NCBI GenBank assembly: GCA_016290725.1
Contig: JAEEUZ010000004.1
Span: forward strand, 1 to 42,177
Direction of reading: 5' to 3'
Source of the DNA: Bacteroidales bacterium
GTDB taxonomy: Bacteria > Bacteroidota > Bacteroidia > Bacteroidales > UBA932
Length of the DNA: 42,177 nt
Part shown: positions 25,481 to 34,167 of the stretch, one piece after another
How positions within the stretch are numbered: the first letter of the stretch is position 1
Layout: every line of letters begins with the position of its first letter
Made by a program: the position numbers and the translations under genes
Notes under the pieces: generated by a model
Told to the model about the DNA's origin: nothing
Databases searched by the model: none
Seen by the model: the letters and a program-made list of their open reading frames with translations, nothing else

Positions 25481-26011
25481 GTGAAAGACAGAAAACTTCT
25501 GAACATAGAACTCGGACGCATTTCTCCGCGCCAGTACAGGGAGGGACCACAAAGTGGTGTGGTGCTTGTGCTGGACAATATCCGAAGCGCCCACAACGTG
25601 GGTTCGGCCTTCCGCACCGCAGACGCCTTTCACGTGGACAGAATCATCCTCTGCGGCATCTGTCCCTTCCCCCCTTCCCCTGAAATCCGCAAAGTAGCCC
25701 TTGGCGCGGAGGATGCCGTTCCATGGGAAAAGGCCGATGACACCCTGGAGGCGGTCCGAAAGTTAAAGGCCGATGGCTACACCGTCGTGGCTGTGGAGCA
25801 GACGGTGCACTCTGTGAAACTTCAGGATTTCGCCGTGGAGGACGGGCGCAGGATTGCCCTTGTGTTCGGGAATGAGGTTGACGGCGTGCGCCAAGACGTG
25901 GTTAACGAGGCGGATTTCGCCCTTGAGATACCCCAGAAGGGCACAAAGCACTCCCTCAACGTTTCCGTCTCGGTGGGCGTTGTGCTGTGGGAAGTATGTA
26001 AGCCTAGATAA
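25481..26011 (+). CDS. SpoU/TrmH-family RNA 2'-O-ribose methyltransferase
   Basis: 176 residues from GTG 25481 (VKDRKLLNIELGRIS); the frame is open from GTG 25457, but the promoter box lies between the two. The three SpoU motifs are present: NIRSAHNVGSAFRTADAF (motif 1), ALVFGNEVDGV (motif 2) and IPQKGTKHSLNVSVSVGVV (motif 3), which build the knotted AdoMet site. The enzyme methylates a ribose in tRNA or rRNA; the target cannot be told from sequence. There is no extra RNA-binding N-terminal domain, so it is a short, TrmL/TrmH-like form. Its stop lies inside the 3' end of the bat operon: the two convergent genes overlap by 8 bp (26004-26011), with no terminator between them. Confidence 0.92.
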   Translation: MKDRKLLNIELGRISPRQYREGPQSGVVLVLDNIRSAHNVGSAFRTADAFHVDRIILCGICPFPPSPEIRKVALGAEDAVPWEKADDTLEAVRKLKADGYTVVAVEQTVHSVKLQDFAVEDGRRIALVFGNEVDGVRQDVVNEADFALEIPQKGTKHSLNVSVSVGVVLWEVCKPR

Positions 26012-28610
26012 TTTCTATCGCCTTGGTGGAAATCCAGCCCTGGCGGCCGTCGGAAAGTTCCACAAGGGTATAGCCCTGGACTGTATCCACAATCTTTACC
26101 GTTGTTCCTTCGTGCAGGACGAAGAGGCTTGTTGCGCTGTCTTCCGAGGGGGCGCTCTTCACGCTTGCAACAGGAAGCATAACCACAGCCGAATCGTGCC
26201 TGAGGGCATCTTTCTTCTGCATTGAGGCAAAGCCCAGGCAGGCCAGACTCAGCAGGAAAGCGGCGATTGCCGTGAAGAATCCCGTGCGCCTGAGCCCCGT
26301 GCGGCTTCCGAGAAGAAAGAGCAGCAGCATTGCCAGAGCAAGTGCAAACAGCACCAGCGACAGAGCGGCCCACACATTGGAGCGCAGGGCGAACGATGCC
26401 TTGCGAAGCCATGTGCGCAGGAAGAATTCCGGCACGGAATCTATCTTGTCCAGGGTTTGGGCCCTGGCGAACTCCAGATTGTGACGCACATCCCTGTCCG
26501 AGGGGTCCAGTTTCCCGGCCCTTTCCCACCAGAGGATTGCTCGGGCCAGGTTTCCGTCCTTGAAGCAGGCGTTTCCAAGATTGTAGTAAAGCTCCACCGA
26601 CTCCATTCCGCTTTCCGCGATGGCATTCCAGCTGGCCGATGCAGCCTCGTAATCGCCCTGGGTGTAAGCCTCAACGCCGGCATTCCAGAGTGAATCCGCC
26701 GGCTGTGCGTTAAGATGCATGGCGGGCACCAGCAGAAGCATAATCGCAAGGGCCGATACCGCGGCCTTCGGAGCGGGCTTTTTCATGGAAGAATCTATCA
26801 GGGTAATGGTGTCCAGAGCCTCGTGGTAATGGCTATCCATGGCCTCGTGGCCCGCATTCGGGGCATAACGGGCGAATTCGCAGGCGTCCAGGAGCGCCGT
26901 GAAGCGCGAGGCCACATCGGCCTTCACTCCCCTTTCGGTGAGGGCATGCTCTATGTTTTCCTTGGTCTGGGAGGCCATGTCCATCGACAGTTTGTCGCTC
27001 ACGAAGCCAAGAAGGGAGCGGTGCAGGGACTCGTAGAATGCGGTGTAGAGGTCTTTTTTCAGGAAGTCGCCGGCTTCGCGGAGGCGCCTCAGAGCCATTC
27101 CCGTCGCCTTGCGCTTGCGGGAGCCTTCCACATCGGCCCTCATGAGGGCGACTTTGCGGAAAGCGAAATACAGACACGCCGAAATTGCCAAAAGAATTGC
27201 TGCTATGGCCCAATAAGGAGCGGAGCCCATGAAGAAGGGACGGGGCTCGTCAAGCTTAGTGCGGGGGCGGATGAAGCGGATGTCTTCGCCAAGGTTTTTC
27301 ACGCCCTGACGGTCCACGGTGAGGGTTCCGCCGCTACTCGCCTGGCCTCCCTGGCTCACACCCTGGGTGCGGGCAACATCGATCCGCAGCGAGTCCGTGC
27401 TCACGGTAACGTACTTTCTGGAATCCGGATCGAAATAGCTGTACTGGACGGGCGGAAGCACGAAATGTCCGCTGCTTCGCGGGATGAACGGGTATTCGAA
27501 GGTGCGGGAGCCGGAGGTGCCGCTTCGGTCCGTGTCCGAGGAGCTCTTTACGTCATAGGCCTCGAAATCCGGCGGAAGCGTGAGGGCGGGGGCCTCCAGA
27601 AGCGAGACATTGCCCTTTCCGCTCACCGTAACCATTATCGACGCGGCATCGTGAGTGCGAAGGGAATCCTTTGATACGTAAGCCCTTATCGAGAACTTAC
27701 CCACACCACCGCTGAACGAGGCGGGTGCTCCGGAAGGAAGAGCTGAAACATGTATTGTCTGGGCCGATGTGGACAGCCTCTTACGCACCGTAACGTACTG
27801 CGTGTCGTTGAACTGGTCGAAGATGGTGCCCGTGGGGGCTCGACGGGTGACCTGGCTCACCAGGCAGACCAGTTCCGCGGGATCGATGGCAAGGTCGCCT
27901 GATTTCTGCGGAATGAGCACCCACTGGCGCAGGAGGGCCGCATCATAGACATGCCCGCTCACCTGCTCCTGGTGGAAGTCGATATTGGTGGGAGCCACCA
28001 CTTCCTGGCTCCAGAAGCCGTTGAAAGTGGGGAACGATACGTCTTCGAAACCGGCGATGTCCACCGTCCGGTACAGTTTCAGGGTTGCTGTTACCGGCTC
28101 TCCTACCACCACGCTTTTCTTGCTGAGGCTCAGCGTAATGAACACTTCCTTAGCCGGACTGCTCTGGGCCGACGACCCTCCTCCGCCCTGCTGGGAATGG
28201 CCGCCGGAGGAGGATGTGGACGCGCCGGACGCCACAACCTCTATCATGAAGTTCTTGGAACTGATGGTATTGCCGCTCACCTTTGCCGTGGCCTTCCCCA
28301 TCTGGAAAGTGCCGGTGCGGCTTGCCACAAGCACATAGGTCATGGTGGTCTTGGAGGACTTGCTGGTGTGGCCGTTCACGATGGAAACGCTGGTGGAAGT
28401 GCCTTTCTGCGGGCCCCACTGGACATCGATGCCCTCCGGGGCGCTCCAGCGGAAATCCGACGGGGAATGCTCCCCTTCCACCACGAACACCACGTTGAAC
28501 GCCTTGCCCTCCTCCACCATGTTGGGAGCCTGCACATCGATACGTGTTTGCGCCAGGGCCGATATGGCCGCCGCCGCGGCAAGAAGTGCCGATATGATTG
28601 TCCTCTTCAT
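26004..28610 (-). CDS. batD: BatD-BatE fusion protein (aerotolerance operon)
   Basis: 868 residues. Residues 1-608 are BatD: signal peptide (to ISALAQ), beta-rich extracytoplasmic domains (DVQAPNMVEEGKAFNVVFVV, KEVFITLSLSKKSVVVGEPV), a TM helix (YWAIAAILLAISACLYFAF) and a cytoplasmic helical tail. From Met609 it reads as a complete BatE: a signal-peptide-like start (MKKPAPKAAVSALAIMLLLV), TPR units (SLWNAGVEAYTQGDYEAASA, ELYYNLGNACFKDGNLARAI), two TM helices and a C-terminal SH3-like domain (TLVELSDGRQGWISTKAIEI). In Bacteroides fragilis batD and batE are separate genes. Bat proteins are membrane-linked and help survival under oxygen; the biochemistry is unknown. Starts 4 nt after batC; last gene of the operon. 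Confidence 0.93.
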   Translation of the reverse strand: MKRTIISALLAAAAAISALAQTRIDVQAPNMVEEGKAFNVVFVVEGEHSPSDFRWSAPEGIDVQWGPQKGTSTSVSIVNGHTSKSSKTTMTYVLVASRTGTFQMGKATAKVSGNTISSKNFMIEVVASGASTSSSGGHSQQGGGGSSAQSSPAKEVFITLSLSKKSVVVGEPVTATLKLYRTVDIAGFEDVSFPTFNGFWSQEVVAPTNIDFHQEQVSGHVYDAALLRQWVLIPQKSGDLAIDPAELVCLVSQVTRRAPTGTIFDQFNDTQYVTVRKRLSTSAQTIHVSALPSGAPASFSGGVGKFSIRAYVSKDSLRTHDAASIMVTVSGKGNVSLLEAPALTLPPDFEAYDVKSSSDTDRSGTSGSRTFEYPFIPRSSGHFVLPPVQYSYFDPDSRKYVTVSTDSLRIDVARTQGVSQGGQASSGGTLTVDRQGVKNLGEDIRFIRPRTKLDEPRPFFMGSAPYWAIAAILLAISACLYFAFRKVALMRADVEGSRKRKATGMALRRLREAGDFLKKDLYTAFYESLHRSLLGFVSDKLSMDMASQTKENIEHALTERGVKADVASRFTALLDACEFARYAPNAGHEAMDSHYHEALDTITLIDSSMKKPAPKAAVSALAIMLLLVPAMHLNAQPADSLWNAGVEAYTQGDYEAASASWNAIAESGMESVELYYNLGNACFKDGNLARAILWWERAGKLDPSDRDVRHNLEFARAQTLDKIDSVPEFFLRTWLRKASFALRSNVWAALSLVLFALALAMLLLFLLGSRTGLRRTGFFTAIAAFLLSLACLGFASMQKKDALRHDSAVVMLPVASVKSAPSEDSATSLFVLHEGTTVKIVDTVQGYTLVELSDGRQGWISTKAIEII

Positions 28611-28614
28611 TGGT

Positions 28615-29322
28615 CTACCAGTTCATGTCTCGTTGGCGTGAACCCATGGCTGCAGCCTTCTCTCGGTTCACTTTGTCCTGGGTTTGCTGCTCCTTGGCCT
28701 GAATGGCCTTGAGCATCTGCTGCATTTGCTGCGGGGTCATCCCGCTTTCACGCGGCTGGGGCTGGTTCTGCCCGTCGCCGTCGTCATTCTGCTGATCCTG
28801 ATTCTGGTCCTGCTGGTCCTGATCCTGGTTCTGATCCTGGTTCTGATCCTGATTTTGGTCTTGATTCTGATCCTGCTGGTCCTGGTTCTGCTGCTGGTTC
28901 TGCAGCATCATGCGGGCGTAGACATAGTTCTCCTTCGCCTCCATATTGTCCGGCTCCAGGATCAGAGCCTCGCGGAAGGCCTCAACCGCCCTGGCATAGT
29001 CCTTTGAGGCAAGGGCCACATCTCCGGTATTGAACCAGTAGCGGGCGGCGTAGCGGCTGCCCGACACTGCGGGGCGGAGAGTCTCCAGCTGCCGGCCGGC
29101 CTCTTCCATGTTGTTCTGGCGGTACAGGGCGCCGGCCAGATTGTAGCGGGCAGCGAAGGATGTGCTGTCGGCAAGGAGGGCGCGGCGGTAGAGGATATCG
29201 GCCCTGGAATAGTTTCCACGGCGGAATTCCCGGTTTCCGCGGCGTACATCGGCCTTGTCCGGCTGGGCAAGGGAGGCCATGCACACCAAAAGGCCAAGGA
29301 GTATGAGCGTCAATTTCTTCAT
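28615..29322 (-). CDS. batC: BatC, TPR protein with a Gln/Asp/Asn tract
   Basis: 235 residues: signal peptide (MKKLTLILLGLLVCMASLAQ), TPR units at about 25-125 (NREFRRGNYSRADILYRRAL, SYARYWFNTG-type turns and RAVEAFREALILEPDNMEAK), then a ~45-residue tract made of QDQN and QDQQ units, and a conserved-looking tail (MTPQQMQQMLKAIQAKEQQ to RDMNW). The TPRs probably mediate contacts among the Bat membrane proteins. Its ATG overlaps the batB stop (ATGA), and the batD start follows 4 nt after its stop, so translation is coupled. Confidence 0.92.
   Translation of the reverse strand: MKKLTLILLGLLVCMASLAQPDKADVRRGNREFRRGNYSRADILYRRALLADSTSFAARYNLAGALYRQNNMEEAGRQLETLRPAVSGSRYAARYWFNTGDVALASKDYARAVEAFREALILEPDNMEAKENYVYARMMLQNQQQNQDQQDQNQDQNQDQNQDQNQDQDQQDQNQDQQNDDGDGQNQPQPRESGMTPQQMQQMLKAIQAKEQQTQDKVNREKAAAMGSRQRDMNW
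28791..28904. repeat. Low-complexity tandem repeat inside batC
   Basis: About nine imperfect copies of a 12-nt unit (plus strand CTGATCCTGGTT-like) encode alternating Gln-Asp-Gln-Asn. Such a tract can change copy number by slippage in steps that keep the frame, since the unit is a multiple of three. Confidence 0.8.
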
Positions 29323-30326
29323 TTCTCGTCAAAAAGGCGGCGTTTTCCCTTGCGCTCGCCGATGAGCATTTCCACCACGAGCAGCACCAGGGCGGCCCAG
29401 AAGAAATACATATACTGTTCGTTGTACTGCTCGAACACCACGCTTCCGAACTCTTCGTCCTCCATGCGGCGGATATCGGCAATGATGGGATTCAGGCCGA
29501 ATTCGTCGTTTCCGGCGTGCACGTAGGCCCCGTTACCTTCACGGGCAACTTTACGGAGCGTTTCCTCGTCAAGGCGCGTTACAACGATGTTGCCGTCCTT
29601 GTCTTTGAGCAGTTCCCCGCCGATGGGGATGGGCTGGCCTTCCGGGGAACCGACACCTATCGTGTACACCTTTGCACCAACCTCGGTGGCCGTTTTTGCG
29701 GCCTGAACCGGATCGTCTTCGTGGTTTTCACCGTCGGAAATCACTATTATCACGCGGCTCTTCTCGCTTTGCTCGCTGAAGCATTTTGCGGCGGTGAGTA
29801 TAGCCTCTCCCATGGCCGTTCCCTGCACCGGTACCGACTCCGTGGTTATTCCCGGCAGGAACATCTTTGCCGATGTGTAATCGCTGGTAACGGGCAGCTG
29901 CACGAAGGACGTTCCGGCAAAGAGCACAAGGCCGATGCGGTCGTCCCGGAGCTTGTCCGTGAGGCGGGAAATGGACAGTTTCGCCCTTTCCAGACGGTTC
30001 GGGCTGTAATCCTCCGCCAGCATGGAGTTGGAAACGTCCAGAACTATCATTATCTCCGCGCCGTGTTTCTTCTTTTCAGCCAGACGGGCTCCGATCTGAG
30101 GCCTTGCGAGGCCGATGACGAAGAACATGAAGGCAAGCGCAAACAGAACGCACCTCACCCAGCCCTTTGCCTTTGAGCGTGAAGGCATGAGGGCCTCCAC
30201 CAGGGCCGGATCGCCGAAGGACTTCACGCGGCGGCTGCGCATGGCCTCGCCCACCCCGTAAAGAATGAGGATGAGTGGTACCAGAAGCAGCAGGTACAGC
30301 CACATATGCTGGGCGAAGATTATCAT
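29319..30326 (-). CDS. batB: BatB, membrane VWA-domain protein
   Basis: 335 residues. N-terminal TM helix (LYLLLLVPLILILYGVG), second TM near residue 60 (VLFALAFMFFVIGLA), a VWA domain with an intact MIDAS motif DVSNS (about residues 95-99) and the downstream Thr/Asp positions (PVQGTAMGEAI, VIVISDGENHEDD), and a C-terminal TM (YMYFFWAALVLLVVEMLIG). The domain faces the periplasm between membrane helices. It overlaps batA by the 4-nt ATGA and batC likewise. Confidence 0.95.
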   Translation of the reverse strand: MIIFAQHMWLYLLLLVPLILILYGVGEAMRSRRVKSFGDPALVEALMPSRSKAKGWVRCVLFALAFMFFVIGLARPQIGARLAEKKKHGAEIMIVLDVSNSMLAEDYSPNRLERAKLSISRLTDKLRDDRIGLVLFAGTSFVQLPVTSDYTSAKMFLPGITTESVPVQGTAMGEAILTAAKCFSEQSEKSRVIIVISDGENHEDDPVQAAKTATEVGAKVYTIGVGSPEGQPIPIGGELLKDKDGNIVVTRLDEETLRKVAREGNGAYVHAGNDEFGLNPIIADIRRMEDEEFGSVVFEQYNEQYMYFFWAALVLLVVEMLIGERKGKRRLFDEK

Positions 30327-31300
30327 GGCAGGCGGCGCGTAAACAGTTTAATGAGCATTTCTCCAAGGATGCAGATAAGGGCGATAATGGCAAAACGCAT
30401 GTACAGTTCCTCATACACGGCAATGCTGTCGGTGGTGGTGCGGGTTTTCTCCATGGAGTTGATTTCCCCGTATATCTCCGCCAGCTTGGTATTGTCCGTG
30501 GCGCGGAAATACTTGCCTCCGGTTTCCTTTGCTATGTCCTTGAGAAGATCCTCGTCAATTTCCACAGGGAGGTTCCGCAGCTCGATGCCCCAAGGCGTCT
30601 GCACCGGATACGGGGCCTCGCCATTGGCGCCAACGCCTATGGTGTACACCCTTATTCCGTATGTTCTGGCCATTTCGGCGCTCATCCGGGGCTCTATTTC
30701 GCCGCGGTTGTTAACGCCATCGGTGAGGAGGATTATTACCCTGCTCTTTGCATCCGAATCCTTCATGCGCGCAACCGCCGTCGCAAGGCCGTTGCCTATT
30801 GCGGTGCCGTCTTCAATGAGGTCCGTCTGCACGTCTTTCATCATGTTGATGAGCGTGGCCCTGTCCGTTGTAATGGGGCACTGGGTGTAGCTCTCGCCCG
30901 CAAATACCACTATTCCCATACGGTCCGACGGCCGTTCCGCGATAAACTGGATCGCTATGTCTTTCGCGGCGCTTAGGCGGTCCGGCTTGAAGTCCCGGGC
31001 CAGCATACTGGTGGAAACGTCCATCGCCAGAACGATGTCGATTCCCTCCGTTTGCGAGTTCACCAGGGAGGTGGACGAGCGCGGCCGGGCTATCGAGAGC
31101 ACTATCATCACCAGCGCAACCGTGCGCAGCACAAAAGGCAGGTGACGGAGTATTTCCAGCACGGTATCCCTGCGGAACGCTCCCGCGCTCGACATCCTAA
31201 GATGCGCACGCTTTCCCTTCACCTCCCTGTACACATACAGGGCGGCCAATAGGGCGGGAACCGCCAGAAGACTCAATAATGCCGGATACTCAAAAAACAT
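30323..31300 (-). CDS. batA: BatA, membrane VWA-domain protein
   Basis: 325 residues, the same layout as BatB: two N-terminal TM helices (LLSLLAVPALLAALYVY; FVLRTVALVMIVLSIA), a VWA domain with MIDAS motif DVSTS (about residues 93-97), EDGTAIGNGLATAV and VIILLTDGVNNRG, and a C-terminal TM (MRFAIIALICILGEMLI). BatA and BatB are paralogues in all bat operons. It begins 2 nt after the stop of the preceding membrane protein. Confidence 0.95.
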   Translation of the reverse strand: MFFEYPALLSLLAVPALLAALYVYREVKGKRAHLRMSSAGAFRRDTVLEILRHLPFVLRTVALVMIVLSIARPRSSTSLVNSQTEGIDIVLAMDVSTSMLARDFKPDRLSAAKDIAIQFIAERPSDRMGIVVFAGESYTQCPITTDRATLINMMKDVQTDLIEDGTAIGNGLATAVARMKDSDAKSRVIILLTDGVNNRGEIEPRMSAEMARTYGIRVYTIGVGANGEAPYPVQTPWGIELRNLPVEIDEDLLKDIAKETGGKYFRATDNTKLAEIYGEINSMEKTRTTTDSIAVYEELYMRFAIIALICILGEMLIKLFTRRLP

Positions 31301-31302
31301 AG

Positions 31303-32274
31303 CTAATTGTCATTTCGACCTTCTTCTTTGTCATTTCGACCTTGTGGAGAAATCTCTTCCTCTTCCTCCGGAACATACGTTTCCGTCACAAACCTCACTC
31401 CCAGCGGTAGCACGGTGGCGTTTTCCTCGTCGGAGGCCACGTATTTCGCGAACTTCACAAAGTCTGCCCGCTCGAAGAGTTCTTTCAGCTCTCCGTACAG
31501 TCCCGGAGGGATATCCGAGCCCTTCAGGGCGTGGAACATCTCCGCGCTGGTCATTTCCATGGCGCCCACATCATAGCGGGCAGCGATGTATTCCCTTAGC
31601 GCATCCGTTATTCCGCTGTAGAACTGTTTCTGCTTTTCCGGAGCCCAGTACTTATTGCTGCGGTAGCGGTCCATCTTGCGAAGGGCCGTGATATGCGCAG
31701 GTTCCCTGTACACAGGGCCCTCGTTCCTGCGTTTTCCGCCTATCATGATAAGGCACACAACGGCTCCTATCAGAAGCACCCCGCCCACAAACGCGAGCAC
31801 CCAGGGGAACACTTCCGCAAAAGTAACGGGATAGGTTATCTGGGGCCTTATGTCGTGCGGGACAAAGGTGGTTGTGTCGATGGGGATGGTCGTTACCTCC
31901 AGGGGCATGGACTTGAACCGGAGCGTATCCGTACTTCCGTCCCGGTGCAGGCGCACCACATAAAGCGGCGGAAGCTCATATTCGCCCTCCGCAAACGGCT
32001 GGATTACGAAACTGCCCTTGAGCGAGTAGCTCCGGATCTGCCCCTTTGTCATGTTCAGAGTGTCGATTTTCCACCCACTGATGGTATAAATGTCCTTTAT
32101 GAACTCCGGCTGGGCAATCTGCGGCCAGCCAACCAGGACGGTATCGGAAGCCTGGTCCACGGTGACTCCGTATTCCAGCTGGTCTGCAATGAGGATGGAA
32201 TCCCTCTTCTGAAGCTGGTTCAGGAAGGGCATCCCCTGCAGGAGCATGGCAAGTATGACGGTGAGCAGTTTCAT
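31303..32274 (-). CDS. Bat-operon single-pass membrane protein with repeat-derived C-terminal tail
   Basis: 323 residues: signal peptide, an extracytoplasmic beta domain (SDTVLVGWPQIAQPEF, SFVIQPFAEGEYELPPLYVV), one TM helix near residues 158-178 (FPWVLAFVGGVLLIGAVVCL) and a cytoplasmic helical domain (KQKQFYSGITDALREYIAAR, SAEMFHALKGSD). It is like the BatD/DUF4381-type protein found between the DUF58 and batA genes in Bacteroidetes; no gene name is given. The last ~17 residues (EEISPQGRNDKEEGRNDN) are the translation of repeat family B and are surely not ancestral. Its ATG overlaps the DUF58 stop (ATGA). Confidence 0.85.
   Translation of the reverse strand: MKLLTVILAMLLQGMPFLNQLQKRDSILIADQLEYGVTVDQASDTVLVGWPQIAQPEFIKDIYTISGWKIDTLNMTKGQIRSYSLKGSFVIQPFAEGEYELPPLYVVRLHRDGSTDTLRFKSMPLEVTTIPIDTTTFVPHDIRPQITYPVTFAEVFPWVLAFVGGVLLIGAVVCLIMIGGKRRNEGPVYREPAHITALRKMDRYRSNKYWAPEKQKQFYSGITDALREYIAARYDVGAMEMTSAEMFHALKGSDIPPGLYGELKELFERADFVKFAKYVASDEENATVLPLGVRFVTETYVPEEEEEISPQGRNDKEEGRNDN
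31308..31356. repeat. Repeat family B at the 3' end of a bat-operon gene
   Basis: On the minus strand a full unit (31356-31329) has ends GAGATTTCTC and TCGAAATGACA. A half-unit GGTCGAAATGACA follows at 31320-31308 and leads straight into the stop codon. The full unit shares both ends with the copy in folC (15992-16020), with a different middle. Confidence 0.75.
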
Positions 32275-33152
32275 CGGCTTTGGAACAGGGTTTTCAGTCC
32301 TTTAACGTAATCTTCATTCGTGCCGATATCAACGTAATCCACCTTGTATCGGTTGAGAACCTTTCCGGCGTCTTCACGGGCCGATTGGAACCATCGGCCA
32401 TAATCCTCCCTCACGCTCCTTCGGGAGGTGTTCACCCACAGCACTTTGCCGGTTTCCGCATCCTTCACGGGGACGATGCCAACATCCGGGATGCTGTACT
32501 CGCGCGGGTCTTCCACCCTTATCACGGAAATGGTGTGACGGTTGGCGGCAATTTTCAGGGCGTCTTCGTAGCGGGGGCTTCCATCGGCCTGGACATCAAG
32601 CATATCGGAAAGCAGGAATGCCGTGCAGCGGCGCTTGATCGCCCCGGTGAGATAGCGCAGCGCGCCTCCGATGTCGGTGGCGGTGCCCTGCGGCTGATAC
32701 TCCAGAATCTCGCGGATTATATGCAGAAGATGTGTGCGGCCCTTTGCCGGCGGGATGAATTTCTCCACCCTGTCCGTGAACAGGATGCAGCCCACTTTGT
32801 CGTTGTTCAGAATGGCCGAGAACGACAGTGTGGCGGCGATTTCCGCTATCTGTTCGCGCTTTGTCTTGCCCGCGGTGCCGAAAAGGCCAGAGCGGGAAAT
32901 ATCCACCAGTAAAACCACGGTGAGCTCGCGCTCTTCCTCGAAAACCTTCACGTACGGGGCGCTCATGCGGGCCGTAACGTTCCAGTCCATAGTGCGCACG
33001 TCGTCTCCGTAGCGATATTCACGCACCTCGCTGAACGCCATGCCGCGCCCTTTGAACGCGGAATGGTATTCTCCTGCAAAGATCTGATGGCTCAGGGCCT
33101 TGGTCCTGATCTCTATCTTGCGGACTTTCTTCAGGAGGTCTTCGCTGGTCAT
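32271..33152 (-). CDS. DUF58 (VWA-like) protein of the bat operon
   Basis: 293 residues, no signal peptide. The DUF58 signature is clear: FSEVREYRYGDDVRTMDWNV at about residues 40-59, then VLLVDISRSGLFGT, a degenerate MIDAS (DISRS). DUF58 proteins nearly always stand beside a MoxR ATPase and probably act with it in assembling or activating the VWA proteins encoded downstream. Starts in the moxR stop codon (TAATG) and ends in the ATGA of the next gene. Confidence 0.93.
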   Translation of the reverse strand: MTSEDLLKKVRKIEIRTKALSHQIFAGEYHSAFKGRGMAFSEVREYRYGDDVRTMDWNVTARMSAPYVKVFEEERELTVVLLVDISRSGLFGTAGKTKREQIAEIAATLSFSAILNNDKVGCILFTDRVEKFIPPAKGRTHLLHIIREILEYQPQGTATDIGGALRYLTGAIKRRCTAFLLSDMLDVQADGSPRYEDALKIAANRHTISVIRVEDPREYSIPDVGIVPVKDAETGKVLWVNTSRRSVREDYGRWFQSAREDAGKVLNRYKVDYVDIGTNEDYVKGLKTLFQSR

Positions 33153-34144
33153 TACGGAACGATAACGGCGTTGATAATCTTCTCCACGATCTGGTCCGAG
33201 GTGACGTTCTCCGCCTCCGCCTCATAGGTGAGGCCGATACGGTGGCGCAGCACCTCCGGCGCCACGGCACGCACATCCTCCGGAATCACGTAGCCGCGCC
33301 TCTTGATAAAGGCGTAGGCCTTGGAGGCCAGTGAAAGCGATATGCTGGCACGGGGCGATGCGCCGTAGGAGATGAAGTCCTTGATTTCCTTGAGCTGATA
33401 GTCTTCCGGGGTGCGGGTGGCGTACACCAGATCCACGATGTAGCGCTCTATCTTTTCGTCCATGTACACCTGCTTCACCACCTCGCGGGCCTTCATGATT
33501 TCCTGCGGAGTAACCACCGGATTGGCCTTGGGGAACTCCTGCTCGTTGTTCATGCGGATAATCAGGCGCTCTTCCTCCTTCTTGGGATAGGAGACTACCA
33601 CCTTGAGCATGAAACGGTCCACCTGGGCCTCCGGAAGCGGGTATGTTCCTTCCTGCTCGATGGGGTTCTGGGTTGCCATCACAAGGAAGGGCTCCGGGAG
33701 TTTGTATGTTTCGTCTCCGATAGTGACCTGATGCTCCTGCATGGCCTCCAGCAGCGCGCTCTGCACTTTTGCCGGGGAGCGGTTGATTTCATCGGCCAGG
33801 ATGAAATTGGCGAAGACGGGACCCTTGTGAACCTCGAAGGCTTCCTTCTTCTGGGAGTAGATGAGTGTGCCGATTACGTCGGCCGGAAGGAGGTCCGGGG
33901 TGAACTGGATACGGCTGAACTTGGCATCCACCGCCTGGGCCAATGTGTTGATGGCGAGGGTTTTGGCAAGACCGGGAACACCCTCCAGCAGGATGTGGCC
34001 GCCACTGAGGAGGCCGATGAGGAGGTTGTCCGTGAGGTGCTTCTGTCCCACGATCACCTTACCCATTTCCAGGGTTAAAAGGTCCGTGAAGGCGCTTTCT
34101 TTCTGGATGCGCTCGTTAAGCTCTTTGATGTTTACGCTTTCCAT
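33152..34144 (-). CDS. MoxR-family AAA+ ATPase
   Basis: 330 residues. Walker A ILLEGVPGLAKTLAIN (P-loop about residues 53-61), Walker B FILADEINRSPAKVQ, sensor-1 region FLVMATQNPIEQEGTYPLPE, and the C-terminal lid (ISYGASPRASISLSLASKAY). MoxR ATPases work as chaperone-like partners of VWA proteins; here it leads the bat operon. It is divergent from truA with a 23-bp gap, in which I see a consensus -7 box only for truA. The moxR promoter must lie inside truA or be non-consensus. Confidence 0.96.
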   Translation of the reverse strand: MESVNIKELNERIQKESAFTDLLTLEMGKVIVGQKHLTDNLLIGLLSGGHILLEGVPGLAKTLAINTLAQAVDAKFSRIQFTPDLLPADVIGTLIYSQKKEAFEVHKGPVFANFILADEINRSPAKVQSALLEAMQEHQVTIGDETYKLPEPFLVMATQNPIEQEGTYPLPEAQVDRFMLKVVVSYPKKEEERLIIRMNNEQEFPKANPVVTPQEIMKAREVVKQVYMDEKIERYIVDLVYATRTPEDYQLKEIKDFISYGASPRASISLSLASKAYAFIKRRGYVIPEDVRAVAPEVLRHRIGLTYEAEAENVTSDQIVEKIINAVIVP

Positions 34145-34153
34145 ATATTTTCG

Positions 34154-34161
34154 TACATTTG
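34154..34161 (+). promoter_or_regulatory. -7 promoter box (TACATTTG) of truA
   Basis: TACATTTG matches TAnnTTTG exactly and ends 6 nt before ATG 34168. TTTA at 34131-34134 could be a weak -33 box (19-nt spacer). The in-frame TTG at 34159 lies inside the box and is therefore not the start codon. Confidence 0.55.
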
Positions 34162-34167
34162 CACATT

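Noticed and set aside
28791..28904. CRISPR-like array
   Set aside because: Units are 12 nt, contiguous without spacers, and encode the BatC Gln-rich tract.
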